A stretch of DNA of 64,000 bases from Bacillus weihaiensis. Its GTDB lineage: Bacteria; Bacillota; Bacilli; Bacillales; Bacillaceae. Position numbers and translations under genes: made by a program. How positions within the stretch are numbered: the stretch's first letter is position 1; the number at the start of each line of letters is the position of its first letter. The DNA lies in the NCBI RefSeq assembly GCF_001889165.1, contig NZ_CP016020.1:2144501-2208500 (forward strand). The letters run 5' to 3'. Shown here in pieces: positions 10,690 through 20,003 of this stretch. The notes under the pieces were generated by a model. It worked only from the letters and a program-made list of their open reading frames with translations, was not told where the DNA came from and did no database searches.

Positions 10690-10760
10690 CCACAAGGAAC
10701 ATATGTTCTATACCTCGAAGATTTAGCATTTTCTCCAAAAAAATCCACGTAACTAGTCAT
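10690..10760. repeat. imperfect repeat, copy B (overlaps the opuA terminator)
   Basis: Second copy of the element above. It contains GGAACATATGTTCT at 10696-10709, whose core is identical to the Bacillus LexA-box core GAACATATGTTC. Its right end forms the left arm of the opuA terminator. Confidence 0.55.
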
Positions 10761-10785
10761 TTGAACTAATTACGTGGATTTTTTA
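10738..10785 (-). terminator. terminator of the opuA operon
   Basis: AATCCACGTAA pairs with TTACGTGGATT around a loop of about 17 bases, with a run of A on the plus strand (U on the transcript) just beyond. It starts 10 bases after the opuAC stop codon. Confidence 0.8.
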
Positions 10786-10794
10786 CTTACTTAT

Positions 10795-11694
10795 TTATTC
10801 TTTTAAGTCTTCAATTGAATCAATTTCCATGTAAGTTGGAACAACTAAACCAGTTTTTGCTCCTTCTAGGTTTGGACCTAAATCTTCAAATTGACCATCA
10901 TATTTTTCATATTGGTCTGCATGTGTTAAGGGTAACCACCCAGCAATATGAGCATCAACACTTCCATCCGCTACACCAGCCCACATCGGTCCGGCTTCAA
11001 CTTGGCTTAGTGTTACATCATAGCCTAAGTCTGTTAATACATTTGCAAGAACGTTCGTACTAGCAATCGTACTATCCCAAGCGACATAAGCGAATTTAAC
11101 TTCTTCTCCATTCCCTGCTTCTACACCTTCAGTCCACTTTGCAACCTTGTCTTCATTCTCTTCAATCCAAGCTGCAGCAGCCGCTTCAGGTTCTTCACCA
11201 TCCTGTATTGCACTCATGATGACTCCCATGTCGTCTGGCGTCCAATGAAATTGATCAAGAACTTTATGTACATTAGGTAAATCTTCTTTCAAGCCATTAC
11301 GTACAATAGAATGGATCGTTTCTTCCTCCCCGTATACACCTATAGGATCTTCCAAATATTTTAGGTCAAATTTAGAGAATTTCCAATGTGGTGTCCAGCC
11401 AGTTACGATGATCGGCTCTTCTTTATCATACGCTTTCTTTAATGCTGCGGTCATGGCTGCACCAGAGCCTTCGATTACTTCCCAATCTTCTAGCTCGTAA
11501 TCCTCAATAGCTTTCGTTGTTGCCTTCATGATACCTGCACCAGGATCAATTCCTGTAATCTTATAATCTAGTGATTCACCAATAGATGCATTGCTGCCTT
11601 CTGTACTTGTTTCTTCTCCACCACTACATGCTGCTAATCCTAACGTTAATCCTAAAGCGACTGTTAGTCTTGAAAATTTTGAACTCATTACCAT
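10795..11694 (-). CDS. opuAC: glycine betaine ABC transporter, substrate-binding lipoprotein
   Basis: A 299-residue extracellular lipoprotein that captures glycine betaine (and proline betaine) for OpuA. The signal peptide ends in a lipobox (GLAACSGGEE). The ligand-cage Trp residues expected of OpuAC are in GWTPHWKF, YVAWDS and AGWLPLTH. The family's repeat-like alpha/beta lobes are complete. RBS TTAGGGGGA lies 9 bases before ATG GTA ATG. It is third in the opuAA-AB-AC order, 13 bases after opuAB. Confidence 0.95.
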   Translation of the reverse strand: MVMSSKFSRLTVALGLTLGLAACSGGEETSTEGSNASIGESLDYKITGIDPGAGIMKATTKAIEDYELEDWEVIEGSGAAMTAALKKAYDKEEPIIVTGWTPHWKFSKFDLKYLEDPIGVYGEEETIHSIVRNGLKEDLPNVHKVLDQFHWTPDDMGVIMSAIQDGEEPEAAAAAWIEENEDKVAKWTEGVEAGNGEEVKFAYVAWDSTIASTNVLANVLTDLGYDVTLSQVEAGPMWAGVADGSVDAHIAGWLPLTHADQYEKYDGQFEDLGPNLEGAKTGLVVPTYMEIDSIEDLKE

Positions 11695-11707
11695 TTTTCA
11701 TTTCCCC

Positions 11708-12547
11708 CTAATTTGTTTTTGTTTTTCCTATATTTTGAGTAATCCGATCTAGTATAATCGCAATGATTACGATTGCTAGACCAGCTTCAAAACCTTTACC
11801 AGTTTGTAATTGAGTAACTGCTCGATAAACATCTGCACCTAACCCAGGTGCACCAACCATTGATGCAATTACTACCATTGATAGAGCTAACATAATACTT
11901 TGGTTTATCCCTGCCATTATGGTTGGCAAGGCTAATGGCAGCTGTACTTTTAGTAGTTTTTGACTTGTAGTAGAGCCAAATGCCTGTGTTGCCTCAATTA
12001 AATCCTCTGGAACTTGCTTTATCCCTAGAATAGTTAAACGAATGGTTGGTGGCATTGCAAAAATAACGGATGCAACTACACCTGGTACTACACCAATATT
12101 AAAAAAGAAAATAGCTGGTAATAAATAAACAAATGCTGGCATTGTTTGCATAAAGTCTAATAATGGCGTAACAATTTTACTAACGACTTCACTTTGAGAC
12201 GCCCATATTCCAATCGGAATACCAAGAATTATAGATATGCCGACTGAAGTTAATACGAGTGCTATTGTATCAAGCATGTTTTCCCAATATCCAAGATTAT
12301 CAATTAGTAGTAAGCCAATAAGTGTAAACACGGCCATTCTCCAGTTAGCAACCTTCCAAGCTACTATACTAATAATGATGACTAATAAAATGATTGGGAC
12401 AACTCCTAAGCCTAGAACGATACCCTCTACAAACGATTCAAGTCCTGTAGCAATTCCTTCAAATAAAGGTTCGAAATTTGCTACTAGCCATGCTACTAAG
12501 GCATCAATCCAATCCCCAAGTGGTAGCTTTGGTAAGATGTTTTCCAT
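11708..12547 (-). CDS. opuAB: glycine betaine ABC transporter, permease
   Basis: A 279-residue inner-membrane permease with about seven segments. The binding-protein-dependent transport signature region reads DLIEATQAFGSTTSQKLLKVQLPLALPTIMAGI, containing the EAA-loop that couples to the ATPase. An N-terminal amphipathic helix (FVEGIVLGLGVVP) precedes the first segment, as in OpuAB. It starts one base into the opuAA stop, so the two are translationally coupled. Confidence 0.95.
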   Translation of the reverse strand: MENILPKLPLGDWIDALVAWLVANFEPLFEGIATGLESFVEGIVLGLGVVPIILLVIIISIVAWKVANWRMAVFTLIGLLLIDNLGYWENMLDTIALVLTSVGISIILGIPIGIWASQSEVVSKIVTPLLDFMQTMPAFVYLLPAIFFFNIGVVPGVVASVIFAMPPTIRLTILGIKQVPEDLIEATQAFGSTTSQKLLKVQLPLALPTIMAGINQSIMLALSMVVIASMVGAPGLGADVYRAVTQLQTGKGFEAGLAIVIIAIILDRITQNIGKTKTN

Positions 12548-13800
12548 TACAATACCTCCATTTCTACACGATCAGGGAGTGTATTGCTTTCAACTTCATT
12601 TATATATGTACTATTTCCAGCTAAAGCTCCAATTACAGCACCTTTAATAACAATCCCTTTTAAACGATTTTGATCATCAACAACTGCAACTGGTGTTGTA
12701 GAGGTTGATACATCTTCAAAAAGATCAATTAACAATGTTTCTGGTGAAACAATTGTCACATTCTTTTCAACAACATCTTCTAGTGATCTGTTTTCTTCGA
12801 TAGCACGTTTAGCTTCTTGAGCAGATACTACACCTGTTAATTTCTTTTGTTTGTTTACAATATATACAGATGAGATACCGTTGTCTTGCATGATTTTCAG
12901 AGCTACTCTTGCACCTTTTTCTACCTGAACTGTTTCAGCACGCTTCATGACATGAGCTGCTGTTAACACCTTCGATAGGTCTACATCCTCAACGAATCGT
13001 TCGACATATTCATTTGAAGGATTCATTAAAATATCTTCAGGAGAACCTATTTGTACTATATTCCCATCCTTCATTAGTGCAATGCGATCACCAATTCTTA
13101 GAGCCTCGTCTAAATCATGTGTAATGAAAATAATTGTTTTTTCCATTGTTGATTGAAGCTCTAACAATTCGTCTTGCATATCTTTTCTAATAAGAGGGTC
13201 TAATGCACTAAACGCTTCATCCATCAACAATATGTCAGGATCATTTGCTAATGCTCTTGCAAGACCTACCCTTTGCTGCATTCCACCACTTAACTGACTT
13301 GGTAGCTGATTTTCATAGCCTTCAAGTCCAACTAGCTTTAATGATTTTAATGCTTTTTGTTTACGTTGTTCTTTTTCTACACCTTGTATTTCCAAGCCAT
13401 ATTCTGTATTCGCTAGGACTGTTCGATGTGGAAATAGTGCGAATCGTTGAAAGACCATACTCATCTTTTCACGGCGGACATTTCTTAACTGTTCCTTATT
13501 CATAGAAACAATGTCCTGTCCATCAATAAAGACCTGTCCACTTGTCGGCTCAATTAATCGGTTAAACATTCGAACAAGCGTCGATTTCCCGCTCCCCGAG
13601 AGTCCCATAATAACGAAAATCTCACCTGGATAGACTTCAAAGTTTGCTTGATTCACACCGACAGTTGCTCCAGTTTCTTTTAATATCTCTTGCTTTGTCT
13701 TACCAGCTTTTAAAAGCTGCGCAGCTTTTTTTGACTGTTTTCCAAAAATCTTACTAACATCACTTACTTTAATTTTAAATGGTTGAACATTATTACTCAT
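12547..13800 (-). CDS. opuAA: glycine betaine ABC transporter, ATP-binding subunit with CBS domains
   Basis: A 417-residue ATPase that drives osmoprotectant uptake. Walker A is GLSGSGKST, the signature LSGGMQQRVGLARAL, Walker B ILLMDEAFSALDP, and the switch His FITHDLDEA. Two tandem CBS domains follow (about residues 275-400); in OpuA homologues these sense ionic strength or cyclic-di-AMP. First gene of the operon. RBS CGAGGTGGAAAA precedes ATG. The promoter is at 13891-13919. Confidence 0.96.
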   Translation of the reverse strand: MSNNVQPFKIKVSDVSKIFGKQSKKAAQLLKAGKTKQEILKETGATVGVNQANFEVYPGEIFVIMGLSGSGKSTLVRMFNRLIEPTSGQVFIDGQDIVSMNKEQLRNVRREKMSMVFQRFALFPHRTVLANTEYGLEIQGVEKEQRKQKALKSLKLVGLEGYENQLPSQLSGGMQQRVGLARALANDPDILLMDEAFSALDPLIRKDMQDELLELQSTMEKTIIFITHDLDEALRIGDRIALMKDGNIVQIGSPEDILMNPSNEYVERFVEDVDLSKVLTAAHVMKRAETVQVEKGARVALKIMQDNGISSVYIVNKQKKLTGVVSAQEAKRAIEENRSLEDVVEKNVTIVSPETLLIDLFEDVSTSTTPVAVVDDQNRLKGIVIKGAVIGALAGNSTYINEVESNTLPDRVEMEVL

Positions 13801-13890
13801 TTTTCCACCTCGTTATTTTACTTATGAACGTTTAAAAGATATCATCTCCCTTTTGTCAATAGTAAATGATTACTAACTAACACTCTTACT

Positions 13891-13919
13891 AGTATAAATA
13901 TATGACAAATTCATGACAA
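13891..13919 (-). promoter_or_regulatory. sigma-A type promoter of opuAA-AB-AC
   Basis: On the minus strand TTGTCA, 17 bases, TATACT, about 90 bases upstream of opuAA. Both boxes are close to consensus. Confidence 0.7.
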
Positions 13920-13953
13920 AGCGTAAATATCCTGAAATACTCTTGTAAACTTT

Positions 13954-13971
13954 GTACAGAAAATACTGTAC
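13954..13971. promoter_or_regulatory. palindrome between opuA and the GbsR-type gene: operator candidate
   Basis: GTACAG-AAAATA-CTGTAC, perfect 6-base arms, 35 bases upstream of the opuA -35 box and 56 bases upstream of the regulator's -35 box. Its position in the shared divergent region makes it a candidate site for the adjacent GbsR-type protein. Confidence 0.4.
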
Positions 13972-14026
13972 GTACTTTATATTTCGAATTCTTAGAATCC
14001 CTTCAATATGCTCTTATTTGATTCCC

Positions 14027-14055
14027 TTTACATTACATAGGGTTGTATGTATGCT
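14027..14055 (+). promoter_or_regulatory. promoter of the GbsR-type regulator
   Basis: TTTACA, 17 bases, TATGCT, ending 28 bases before the TTG start of the regulator. Confidence 0.55.
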
Positions 14056-14083
14056 AGATTATAAGAAAAGGATGTGAAAGGGT

Positions 14084-14617
14084 TTGCACGATAAAGAAAT
14101 CATTGAAAAGGCTCGCGAACGAGTTATTGAAGCTATATCTCAAAATATGAATTTATATGGAGTGACACCTTCTGTGGGTCGACTTTGGGGATTGCTCTAT
14201 TTTCAGAATCAACCTATGTCACTTGATGGAATGAAACATGAATTAGAAATGAGTAAGACAAGTATGAGTACTTCAGTTAGAAGTTTAATGGATATTAATA
14301 TGGTTGATAAAGTATGGGTAAAAGGATCGAGGAAGGATTACTATGAAGTTCAAGAAGATTGGTATCAAACATTTATTGATTTTATGACCATTAAATGGAG
14401 AAATGGGGTCATTATTAATGTGTCCGCCATTGAAAAATCTTTACATGAGCTTAATGATCTTTTAGAAAACGAGAACTTGTCTCAAGAGCTTGAAATGGAA
14501 GTGAAAAGTGATATAACTAAATTACATCAATCATTGGAGTATTATGATTGGATGAATCGTTTAGTTGATAAATTTGAATCTCATGAAATCTTTGACTTTG
14601 TTCCTAAAAAGAGGTAG
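14084..14617 (+). CDS. GbsR/OpcR-type MarR-like transcriptional regulator
   Basis: A 177-residue winged-helix repressor of the GbsR family, which in Bacillus controls choline/glycine-betaine genes. The N-terminal motif ITPSxGRLWGLLYFQ-like stretch (here VTPSVGRLWGLLYF) and helix-turn-helix MKHELEMSKTSMSTSVRSL are diagnostic, and the C-terminus is helical. The start is TTG with AAAGGATGTG upstream. It is divergent from opuA, so by context it should control this uptake operon, perhaps with betaine or choline as ligand. Whether it corresponds to OpcR or GbsR proper is not decidable here. Confidence 0.88.
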   Translation: MHDKEIIEKARERVIEAISQNMNLYGVTPSVGRLWGLLYFQNQPMSLDGMKHELEMSKTSMSTSVRSLMDINMVDKVWVKGSRKDYYEVQEDWYQTFIDFMTIKWRNGVIINVSAIEKSLHELNDLLENENLSQELEMEVKSDITKLHQSLEYYDWMNRLVDKFESHEIFDFVPKKR

Positions 14618-14645
14618 GTTACATCTGGTAATCTACCTCTTATTT
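14609..14645 (+). terminator. terminator of the GbsR-type gene
   Basis: AGAGGTAGGTTAC pairs with GTAATCTACCTCT, followed by a T-rich stretch. Confidence 0.75.
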
Positions 14646-14733
14646 AGAACAAAAAAATGTCAATATATATTACTTTTCAAATGGCTAAAAAAGGTTTATG
14701 ATATCGGTATTGAATAGCAAGGGAGTGACGTTA

Positions 14734-15075
14734 TTGATTCGGCTAAATAAATGGACATATGGGCTTTTATTATGGTTTTTCATTGTTTCTGTCTTTTCAA
14801 TAAACGTTACAATGGATGCCTATATGCATACTAACACCCTAGCTGTTGAGGTTGAAGAAGGTTTTTCCTTAAAACTAAGTGATGAAAGCAGTAAAAACAT
14901 TCCATTGTTCTTTCAATCACATGCTATGGAAATGAAGTTTATTCTTCTTGCGGTGACGATGCTTTTTATCCACCGACAAAAAAACCTTACTTTACACTTA
15001 AAATGTATGTTACATGCCGTTTTCTATCAATCTTCGTATTTATCAAATAAACATCTTTCCTCAATATACATTTAA
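14734..15075 (+). CDS. small membrane protein of unknown function
   Basis: About 113 residues from a TTG start at 14734, preceded by GGGAGTGACG. One N-terminal membrane segment (WTYGLLLWFFIVSVFSI), a polar middle domain, then a second hydrophobic stretch (FILLAVTMLFI). The longer reading from ATG 14698 lacks an RBS. It is followed 17 bases later by another tiny membrane gene with a strong RBS, so the two are likely co-transcribed. No family recognised. Confidence 0.55.
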   Translation: MIRLNKWTYGLLLWFFIVSVFSINVTMDAYMHTNTLAVEVEEGFSLKLSDESSKNIPLFFQSHAMEMKFILLAVTMLFIHRQKNLTLHLKCMLHAVFYQSSYLSNKHLSSIYI

Positions 15076-15092
15076 TAAAGGAGGCTAAAAAG

Positions 15093-15212
15093 ATGTTTAT
15101 TCTTAGATTTCTACCTATTATATTATTCTCTGCGACAGCTATTAGCTTATTCACATATCAAGGTATCGAGATTTTCCATGCATTGAGTGAACTTTTTAAC
15201 AAAAAAGCATAA
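15093..15212 (+). CDS. 39-residue hydrophobic peptide
   Basis: Starts ATG at 15093 after a near-ideal RBS (AAGGAGG, 7 bases upstream) and reads MFILRFLPIILFSATAISLF, then a short polar tail ending NKKA. A single membrane helix with a basic end. It lies between the preceding membrane gene and the parC terminator. Function unknown; it might be a small membrane regulator. Confidence 0.6.
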   Translation: MFILRFLPIILFSATAISLFTYQGIEIFHALSELFNKKA

Positions 15213-15235
15213 TTAGCTTAAGCATCTACTGACAT

Positions 15236-15274
15236 AAAAAGGTATGGTCCCGCTAGGGAGACCATACCTTTTTT
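15236..15274. terminator. bidirectional terminator shared with parC
   Basis: AAAGGTATGGTC pairs with GACCATACCTTT, with T runs on both sides. It serves parC (minus) and the small membrane genes (plus). Confidence 0.85.
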
Positions 15275-17703
15275 TATTCTTGTGGCTTGCTTAGCCATGT
15301 TTCACTGACAGAGCCTGAATCCTCTTCATCTACTACAAATGATCCATTGCTATAACGATCATTTGCTCGTAATGATTGAATATCTACTTCCTGAACGATA
15401 CCTTGGCCTGTCTTTACAACAAATACTTCTTTACCATAAACAATATGAGCCCCCACAATCCGATGAGGATTATTTTTTAGCTCTCTCAACATGATTAAGC
15501 CTCGTTTTGCTCGAGATGATTTTTCAAAATCTGTTAATGTCATTTTTTTCACTGCTCCTCTTTGAGTGGCAATGACCAAAAACGCTTTTTTATTCGGTGT
15601 TAATATTTGACCACTTACTACATAGTCATCTTCTTTTAAATTAATTCCCTTCACACCAGCTGCTCTTGGACCTACGATATTCACTTCTTCCTCGGTAAAC
15701 CACAAGCCATATCCAAGATGAGTAATAAGGAATAAGTCATCCTTCCCACTTGTAATATGTACATCGACAACTTGATCTTCGCCTTTTAGGTTAACAGCTA
15801 CTAGTGGTTTTGAATATCTTTGAGCTTTATATTGACTTAGCTCCGTCTTCTTTACCATTCCTTGTTTTGTAATAAACGTTAAGTAGTGCGGTTCTTCAAA
15901 GTTCTTCACTGGTATTGCCTTTAAAATTTCTTCATCACGGTCAATCGGGATAATGTTAGCAATATGCTGACCAAGATCCTTCCACCGGATATCAGGCAAT
16001 TCGTGTACTGGACAATATAGATAATTCCCTTTGTTCGTAAATAACAAAACAACTTCTGTCGTGTTTATATCAAATTGATATAACAAACGATCTGTTTCCT
16101 TCATTCCAAAATCCTGACCATTTGACGCTGCATAAGAACGTTGACTAGTTCTCTTCACATAGCCATCCTTTGTTACTGTCACAATAACATCCTCTGAAGC
16201 AATCATAACCTCTAAGTTAATCTTTATTTCTTCAATTTCAGCTTCAATAACAGAACGACGAGCATCAGCATACGTCTTTTTCACTTTTTTTAGATCTGTT
16301 TTAATAACCTTTAGTAACACCTTTTCATCATTTAAAATACTTGTTAGCTCATCAATTTTTTTATCAAGCTCTTCCGCTTCATTTGTTAAAGCAGTTATGT
16401 CTGTATTAGTTAAACGATAAAGCTGTAACGATACAATTGCTTCCGCTTGAGGTTCTGTAAATTGATACTTTGAAATTAAGTTATCCTTCGCATCACGTTT
16501 ATCCTTTGAAGCACGAATTGTCGCGATAACTTCATCTAAAATCGATAATGCTTTTATTAAACCTTCAACGATATGTTGACGCTCACGTGCTTTACGTAAT
16601 TCATAATTCGAGCGATTTGTCACAACTTCTTTTTGATGTCCAATATAGGCATCTAGTATCTTTGGTAAGCTCATTAAAGTTGGTCTACGATTATGGATCG
16701 CTACCATGTTAAAGTTATAAGGAATTTGTAAGTCACTATTTTTATATAAATAATGTAGAACGCCTTCTGCATTGGCATCCTTTTTTAATTCAACCACTAT
16801 TCGTAAGCCTGTACGATCCGTTTCGTCTCGAACTTCTGCAATACCTTCTACTTTTCGTTCAATTCGGAACTCATCCATACGTTTGACAAGATTGGCTTTG
16901 TTTACTTCATAAGGAATTTCTGTGATGACGATTTGTTGCTTGCCACCTCGTACATCCTCAATTGCCGCTTTTCCTCGTAAAATAATTTTCCCTTTTCCTG
17001 TTTCGTAGGCTTTTTTTATTCCTTCTACACCTTGAATAATACCGCCAGTTGGAAAATCAGGACCTTTTATTACTGACATTAAGTCATCTACTGTACAAGA
17101 AGGATTGTCCATTCGCTTGATGACAGCATCGATGACCTCCCCAAGGTGATGAGGTGGAATTTCTGTTGCGTAGCCTGCTGATATCCCGGTAGAACCATTT
17201 ACAAGTAAATTGGGGAACATCGCAGGAAGGACTAATGGCTCACTACTTGTATCATCAAAATTAGGTACGAATTCAACCGTTTCTTTTTCAATATCTCGTA
17301 ATAGTTCAGATGCAATAGCAGAAAGTCTTGCTTCGGTATAACGCATTGCTGCTGGAGGATCACCATCAATACTTCCATTATTACCATGCATTTGAATTAA
17401 AAGATTACGTACTTTCCAGTCTTGACTCATCCTCACCATTGCATCATAAACAGATGTGTCTCCATGCGGATGATAATTACCAATTACGTTTCCGACTGTT
17501 TTTGCTGATTTTCGGTAATTTTTATCATTTGTATTCCCATCAACGTGCATCGCATATAAAATTCTACGTTGTACAGGCTTTAAGCCATCTCGTGCATCAG
17601 GTAGTGCACGATCCTGAATAATATATTTACTGTAACGACCAAAACGGTCACCAATTACATCTTCAAGAGGTAAATCTCGAAATATTTCTACTGACTCTGC
17701 CAA
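15274..17703 (-). CDS. parC: DNA topoisomerase IV subunit A
   Basis: An 809-residue type IIA topoisomerase subunit that breaks and rejoins DNA to unlink sister chromosomes. The catalytic Tyr is Y122 in AAMRYTEARLS. The quinolone-pocket stretch HPHGDTSVYDAMVR is near residue 78-91. The breakage-reunion domain is followed by a coiled-coil/tower and six beta-pinwheel repeats (for example VTKDGYVKRTS, TKQGMVKKTELS, TQRGAVKKMTL), which define GyrA/ParC. The start is TTG, with GGAGG inside the end of parE. Being shorter than GyrA and paired with parE marks it as ParC. Confidence 0.97.
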   Translation of the reverse strand: MAESVEIFRDLPLEDVIGDRFGRYSKYIIQDRALPDARDGLKPVQRRILYAMHVDGNTNDKNYRKSAKTVGNVIGNYHPHGDTSVYDAMVRMSQDWKVRNLLIQMHGNNGSIDGDPPAAMRYTEARLSAIASELLRDIEKETVEFVPNFDDTSSEPLVLPAMFPNLLVNGSTGISAGYATEIPPHHLGEVIDAVIKRMDNPSCTVDDLMSVIKGPDFPTGGIIQGVEGIKKAYETGKGKIILRGKAAIEDVRGGKQQIVITEIPYEVNKANLVKRMDEFRIERKVEGIAEVRDETDRTGLRIVVELKKDANAEGVLHYLYKNSDLQIPYNFNMVAIHNRRPTLMSLPKILDAYIGHQKEVVTNRSNYELRKARERQHIVEGLIKALSILDEVIATIRASKDKRDAKDNLISKYQFTEPQAEAIVSLQLYRLTNTDITALTNEAEELDKKIDELTSILNDEKVLLKVIKTDLKKVKKTYADARRSVIEAEIEEIKINLEVMIASEDVIVTVTKDGYVKRTSQRSYAASNGQDFGMKETDRLLYQFDINTTEVVLLFTNKGNYLYCPVHELPDIRWKDLGQHIANIIPIDRDEEILKAIPVKNFEEPHYLTFITKQGMVKKTELSQYKAQRYSKPLVAVNLKGEDQVVDVHITSGKDDLFLITHLGYGLWFTEEEVNIVGPRAAGVKGINLKEDDYVVSGQILTPNKKAFLVIATQRGAVKKMTLTDFEKSSRAKRGLIMLRELKNNPHRIVGAHIVYGKEVFVVKTGQGIVQEVDIQSLRANDRYSNGSFVVDEEDSGSVSETWLSKPQE

Positions 17704-17706
17704 AAC

Positions 17707-19674
17707 CTATGCCTCCTCTGTGACCGATAAATGCTCATTTTCTAATATATTTGTTTCTTCGTCTAAGCCAAATGCGACATTGCTTTCAATCCATTTACGT
17801 CTAGGTTCTACTTTATCACCCATTAATGTTGTAACACGACGCTCTGCTCGTGCTGCATCATCAATTTTTACGCGGATAAGCGTTCTAGACTCAGGATTCA
17901 TCGTTGTTTCCCATAGTTGATCTGCATTCATTTCCCCAAGACCTTTATAGCGCTGAATCATATAGCCTCTACCAACTTTTGCTATCGCAGCATCTAATTC
18001 ATCATCAGACCAAGCATATTCTACGACTTCTTTCTTTCCTGCTCCCTTGCTCACCTTATAAAGAGGTGGAAGGGCAATAAACACTTTTCCTGCTTCTATT
18101 AGCGGTTTCATATAGCGATAAAAGAAGGTTAAAAGGAGAACTTGAATATGTGCTCCATCCGTGTCTGCATCTGTCATGATTATGACTTTATCATAATTCA
18201 CATCTTCAACTAAAAACTCAGCACCAACACCTGCACCAATCGCATGAATGATCGTGTTGATTTCCTCGTTTTTGAAAATATCTGCTAATTTCGCTTTCTC
18301 TGTATTAATTACTTTCCCTCGAAGCGGTAACACAGCTTGGAACCTGCGATCCCTTCCTTGCTTCGCTGAACCACCTGCAGAATCACCCTCAACTAGGTAC
18401 AATTCATTTTTCATTGGGTTACGAGATTGAGCTGGTGTAAGCTTTCCACTTAAGGTTGTTTCGGAGCGTTTACGCTTCTTTCCACTTCTTGCTTCTTCAC
18501 GTGCTTTTCTTGCCGCTTCACGTGCTTGAAACGCTTTAATCGATTTTTTCACAAGTAACGTACCTGCATCAGGATTCTCTTCTAGGAAATACGATAAGTT
18601 TTCAGATACAATAGCATCAACCGCAGACCTTGCTTCACTTGTACCAAGCTTCCCTTTCGTCTGTCCTTCAAACTGAAGAAGCTCTTCTGGAATACGTACA
18701 GATACTATTGCAGCTAAGCCCTCACGAATATCAGAGCCTTCTAGGTTTTTATCCTTTTCTTTTAACAAACCCGTTTTTCTAGCATATTCGTTAAAAGCTC
18801 TCGTCATCGCTGTCTTTGAACCCGCTTCATGAGTTCCGCCATCTTTTGTACGAACATTATTTACAAACGATAAAATATTTTCTGAGTAACCATCATTAAA
18901 TTGAAAAGCAAAATCTACTTCAATGCCATTTTGTTCTCCCTCAAAAGAAACAACGGGATGTAGGGCATCTTTTTCTTCGTTTAAATAAGTAACAAAGGCT
19001 TCAATTCCTGTTTCATAATGGTAGACTTCACTTTGATCATGACGTTCATCTATTAACTCAATTTTAAACCCTTTTAATAAAAAGGCTGATTCACGCAAAC
19101 GCTCGCTCAATGTTTCAAAATTATACGTCGTTGTACTGAACATAAGAGGATCTGGCTTAAAATGAATTCTCGTTCCGGATTTGTTAGTTTTCCCTTTCTT
19201 CTCAAGAGTTGTAACAGGCTTACCGCCATTCTCAAATCGTTGTTCGTACGTAAAGCCATCACGCTGTATGGTTACAACAAGCCATTCTGACAACGCATTA
19301 ACTACAGAGGCACCAACACCATGTAATCCACCGCTTGTTTTATAACCACCTTGTCCGAATTTTCCACCTGCATGAAGGACAGTTAAAATAACCTCTGGAG
19401 TTGGTTTGCCAAGTTTATGCATACCGGTTGGCATTCCTCGTCCTTTATCTTGAACAGATATACTATTATCTTTATGTATTTTTACAATGATATGATCACC
19501 ATAACCTGCTAACGCTTCATCAACAGAGTTATCGACAATTTCATAGACGAGATGATGTAAGCCACGGCTATCCGTGCTACCAATATACATCCCTGGACGC
19601 TTTCTTACAGCCTCTAAACCTTCAAGGACCTGTATAGCGTCATCATTATAATCAAATTGTTGCTTATTACTCAA
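17707..19674 (-). CDS. parE: DNA topoisomerase IV subunit B
   Basis: A 655-residue ATPase subunit of topoisomerase IV. GHKL ATP-binding motifs: EIVDNSVDEALAG, QDKGRGMP, GGLHGVGASVVNALS. The TOPRIM domain shows ELYLVEGDSAGGSAKQGRDR and IIMTDADTDGAHI, followed by QRYKGLGEMN. The start is TTG at 19674 with GAAAGGGG 8 bases upstream. parC follows after 3 bases, so the two subunits form one operon made in step. Length matches ParE rather than GyrB. Confidence 0.97.
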   Translation of the reverse strand: MSNKQQFDYNDDAIQVLEGLEAVRKRPGMYIGSTDSRGLHHLVYEIVDNSVDEALAGYGDHIIVKIHKDNSISVQDKGRGMPTGMHKLGKPTPEVILTVLHAGGKFGQGGYKTSGGLHGVGASVVNALSEWLVVTIQRDGFTYEQRFENGGKPVTTLEKKGKTNKSGTRIHFKPDPLMFSTTTYNFETLSERLRESAFLLKGFKIELIDERHDQSEVYHYETGIEAFVTYLNEEKDALHPVVSFEGEQNGIEVDFAFQFNDGYSENILSFVNNVRTKDGGTHEAGSKTAMTRAFNEYARKTGLLKEKDKNLEGSDIREGLAAIVSVRIPEELLQFEGQTKGKLGTSEARSAVDAIVSENLSYFLEENPDAGTLLVKKSIKAFQAREAARKAREEARSGKKRKRSETTLSGKLTPAQSRNPMKNELYLVEGDSAGGSAKQGRDRRFQAVLPLRGKVINTEKAKLADIFKNEEINTIIHAIGAGVGAEFLVEDVNYDKVIIMTDADTDGAHIQVLLLTFFYRYMKPLIEAGKVFIALPPLYKVSKGAGKKEVVEYAWSDDELDAAIAKVGRGYMIQRYKGLGEMNADQLWETTMNPESRTLIRVKIDDAARAERRVTTLMGDKVEPRRKWIESNVAFGLDEETNILENEHLSVTEEA

Positions 19675-19955
19675 ACGACTAAACCCCTTTCAAATGACAC
19701 ACAATCAAATTAATACATTGAATTAGAACGCATGTTTTAGTATTTTAAACAATAATTTGCGTATCGACAACCCGCTCCTAATAGAAAAACTAGTGTAACG
19801 CCAAGATCTAATCGTGTAGCCTTCGTCATCTAAGTAATCTAAAAGTAAAACAAACTTATATTATTTGTTCGTTATTATCGTGCAAATTAAACATTATCCC
19901 ATGTTTTATTGTATATGGTAATTCACGTTTAGCAAACACTATTCGTTGAATAAAG
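19675..19955. other. parE upstream region, no gene seen
   Basis: AT-rich, no open frame with an RBS. It should hold the parE promoter, but no box pair stands out clearly enough to call. Confidence 0.45.
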
Positions 19956-19989
19956 TAAAAAATCCTTGTTTTTCCAAGGATTTTTTACT
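19956..19989 (-). terminator. terminator of yneT
   Basis: AAAAAATCCTTG pairs with CAAGGATTTTTT around a short T loop, just past the end of the CoA-binding protein gene. Confidence 0.85.
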
Positions 19990-20003
19990 CATTACCGTAT
20001 TTT

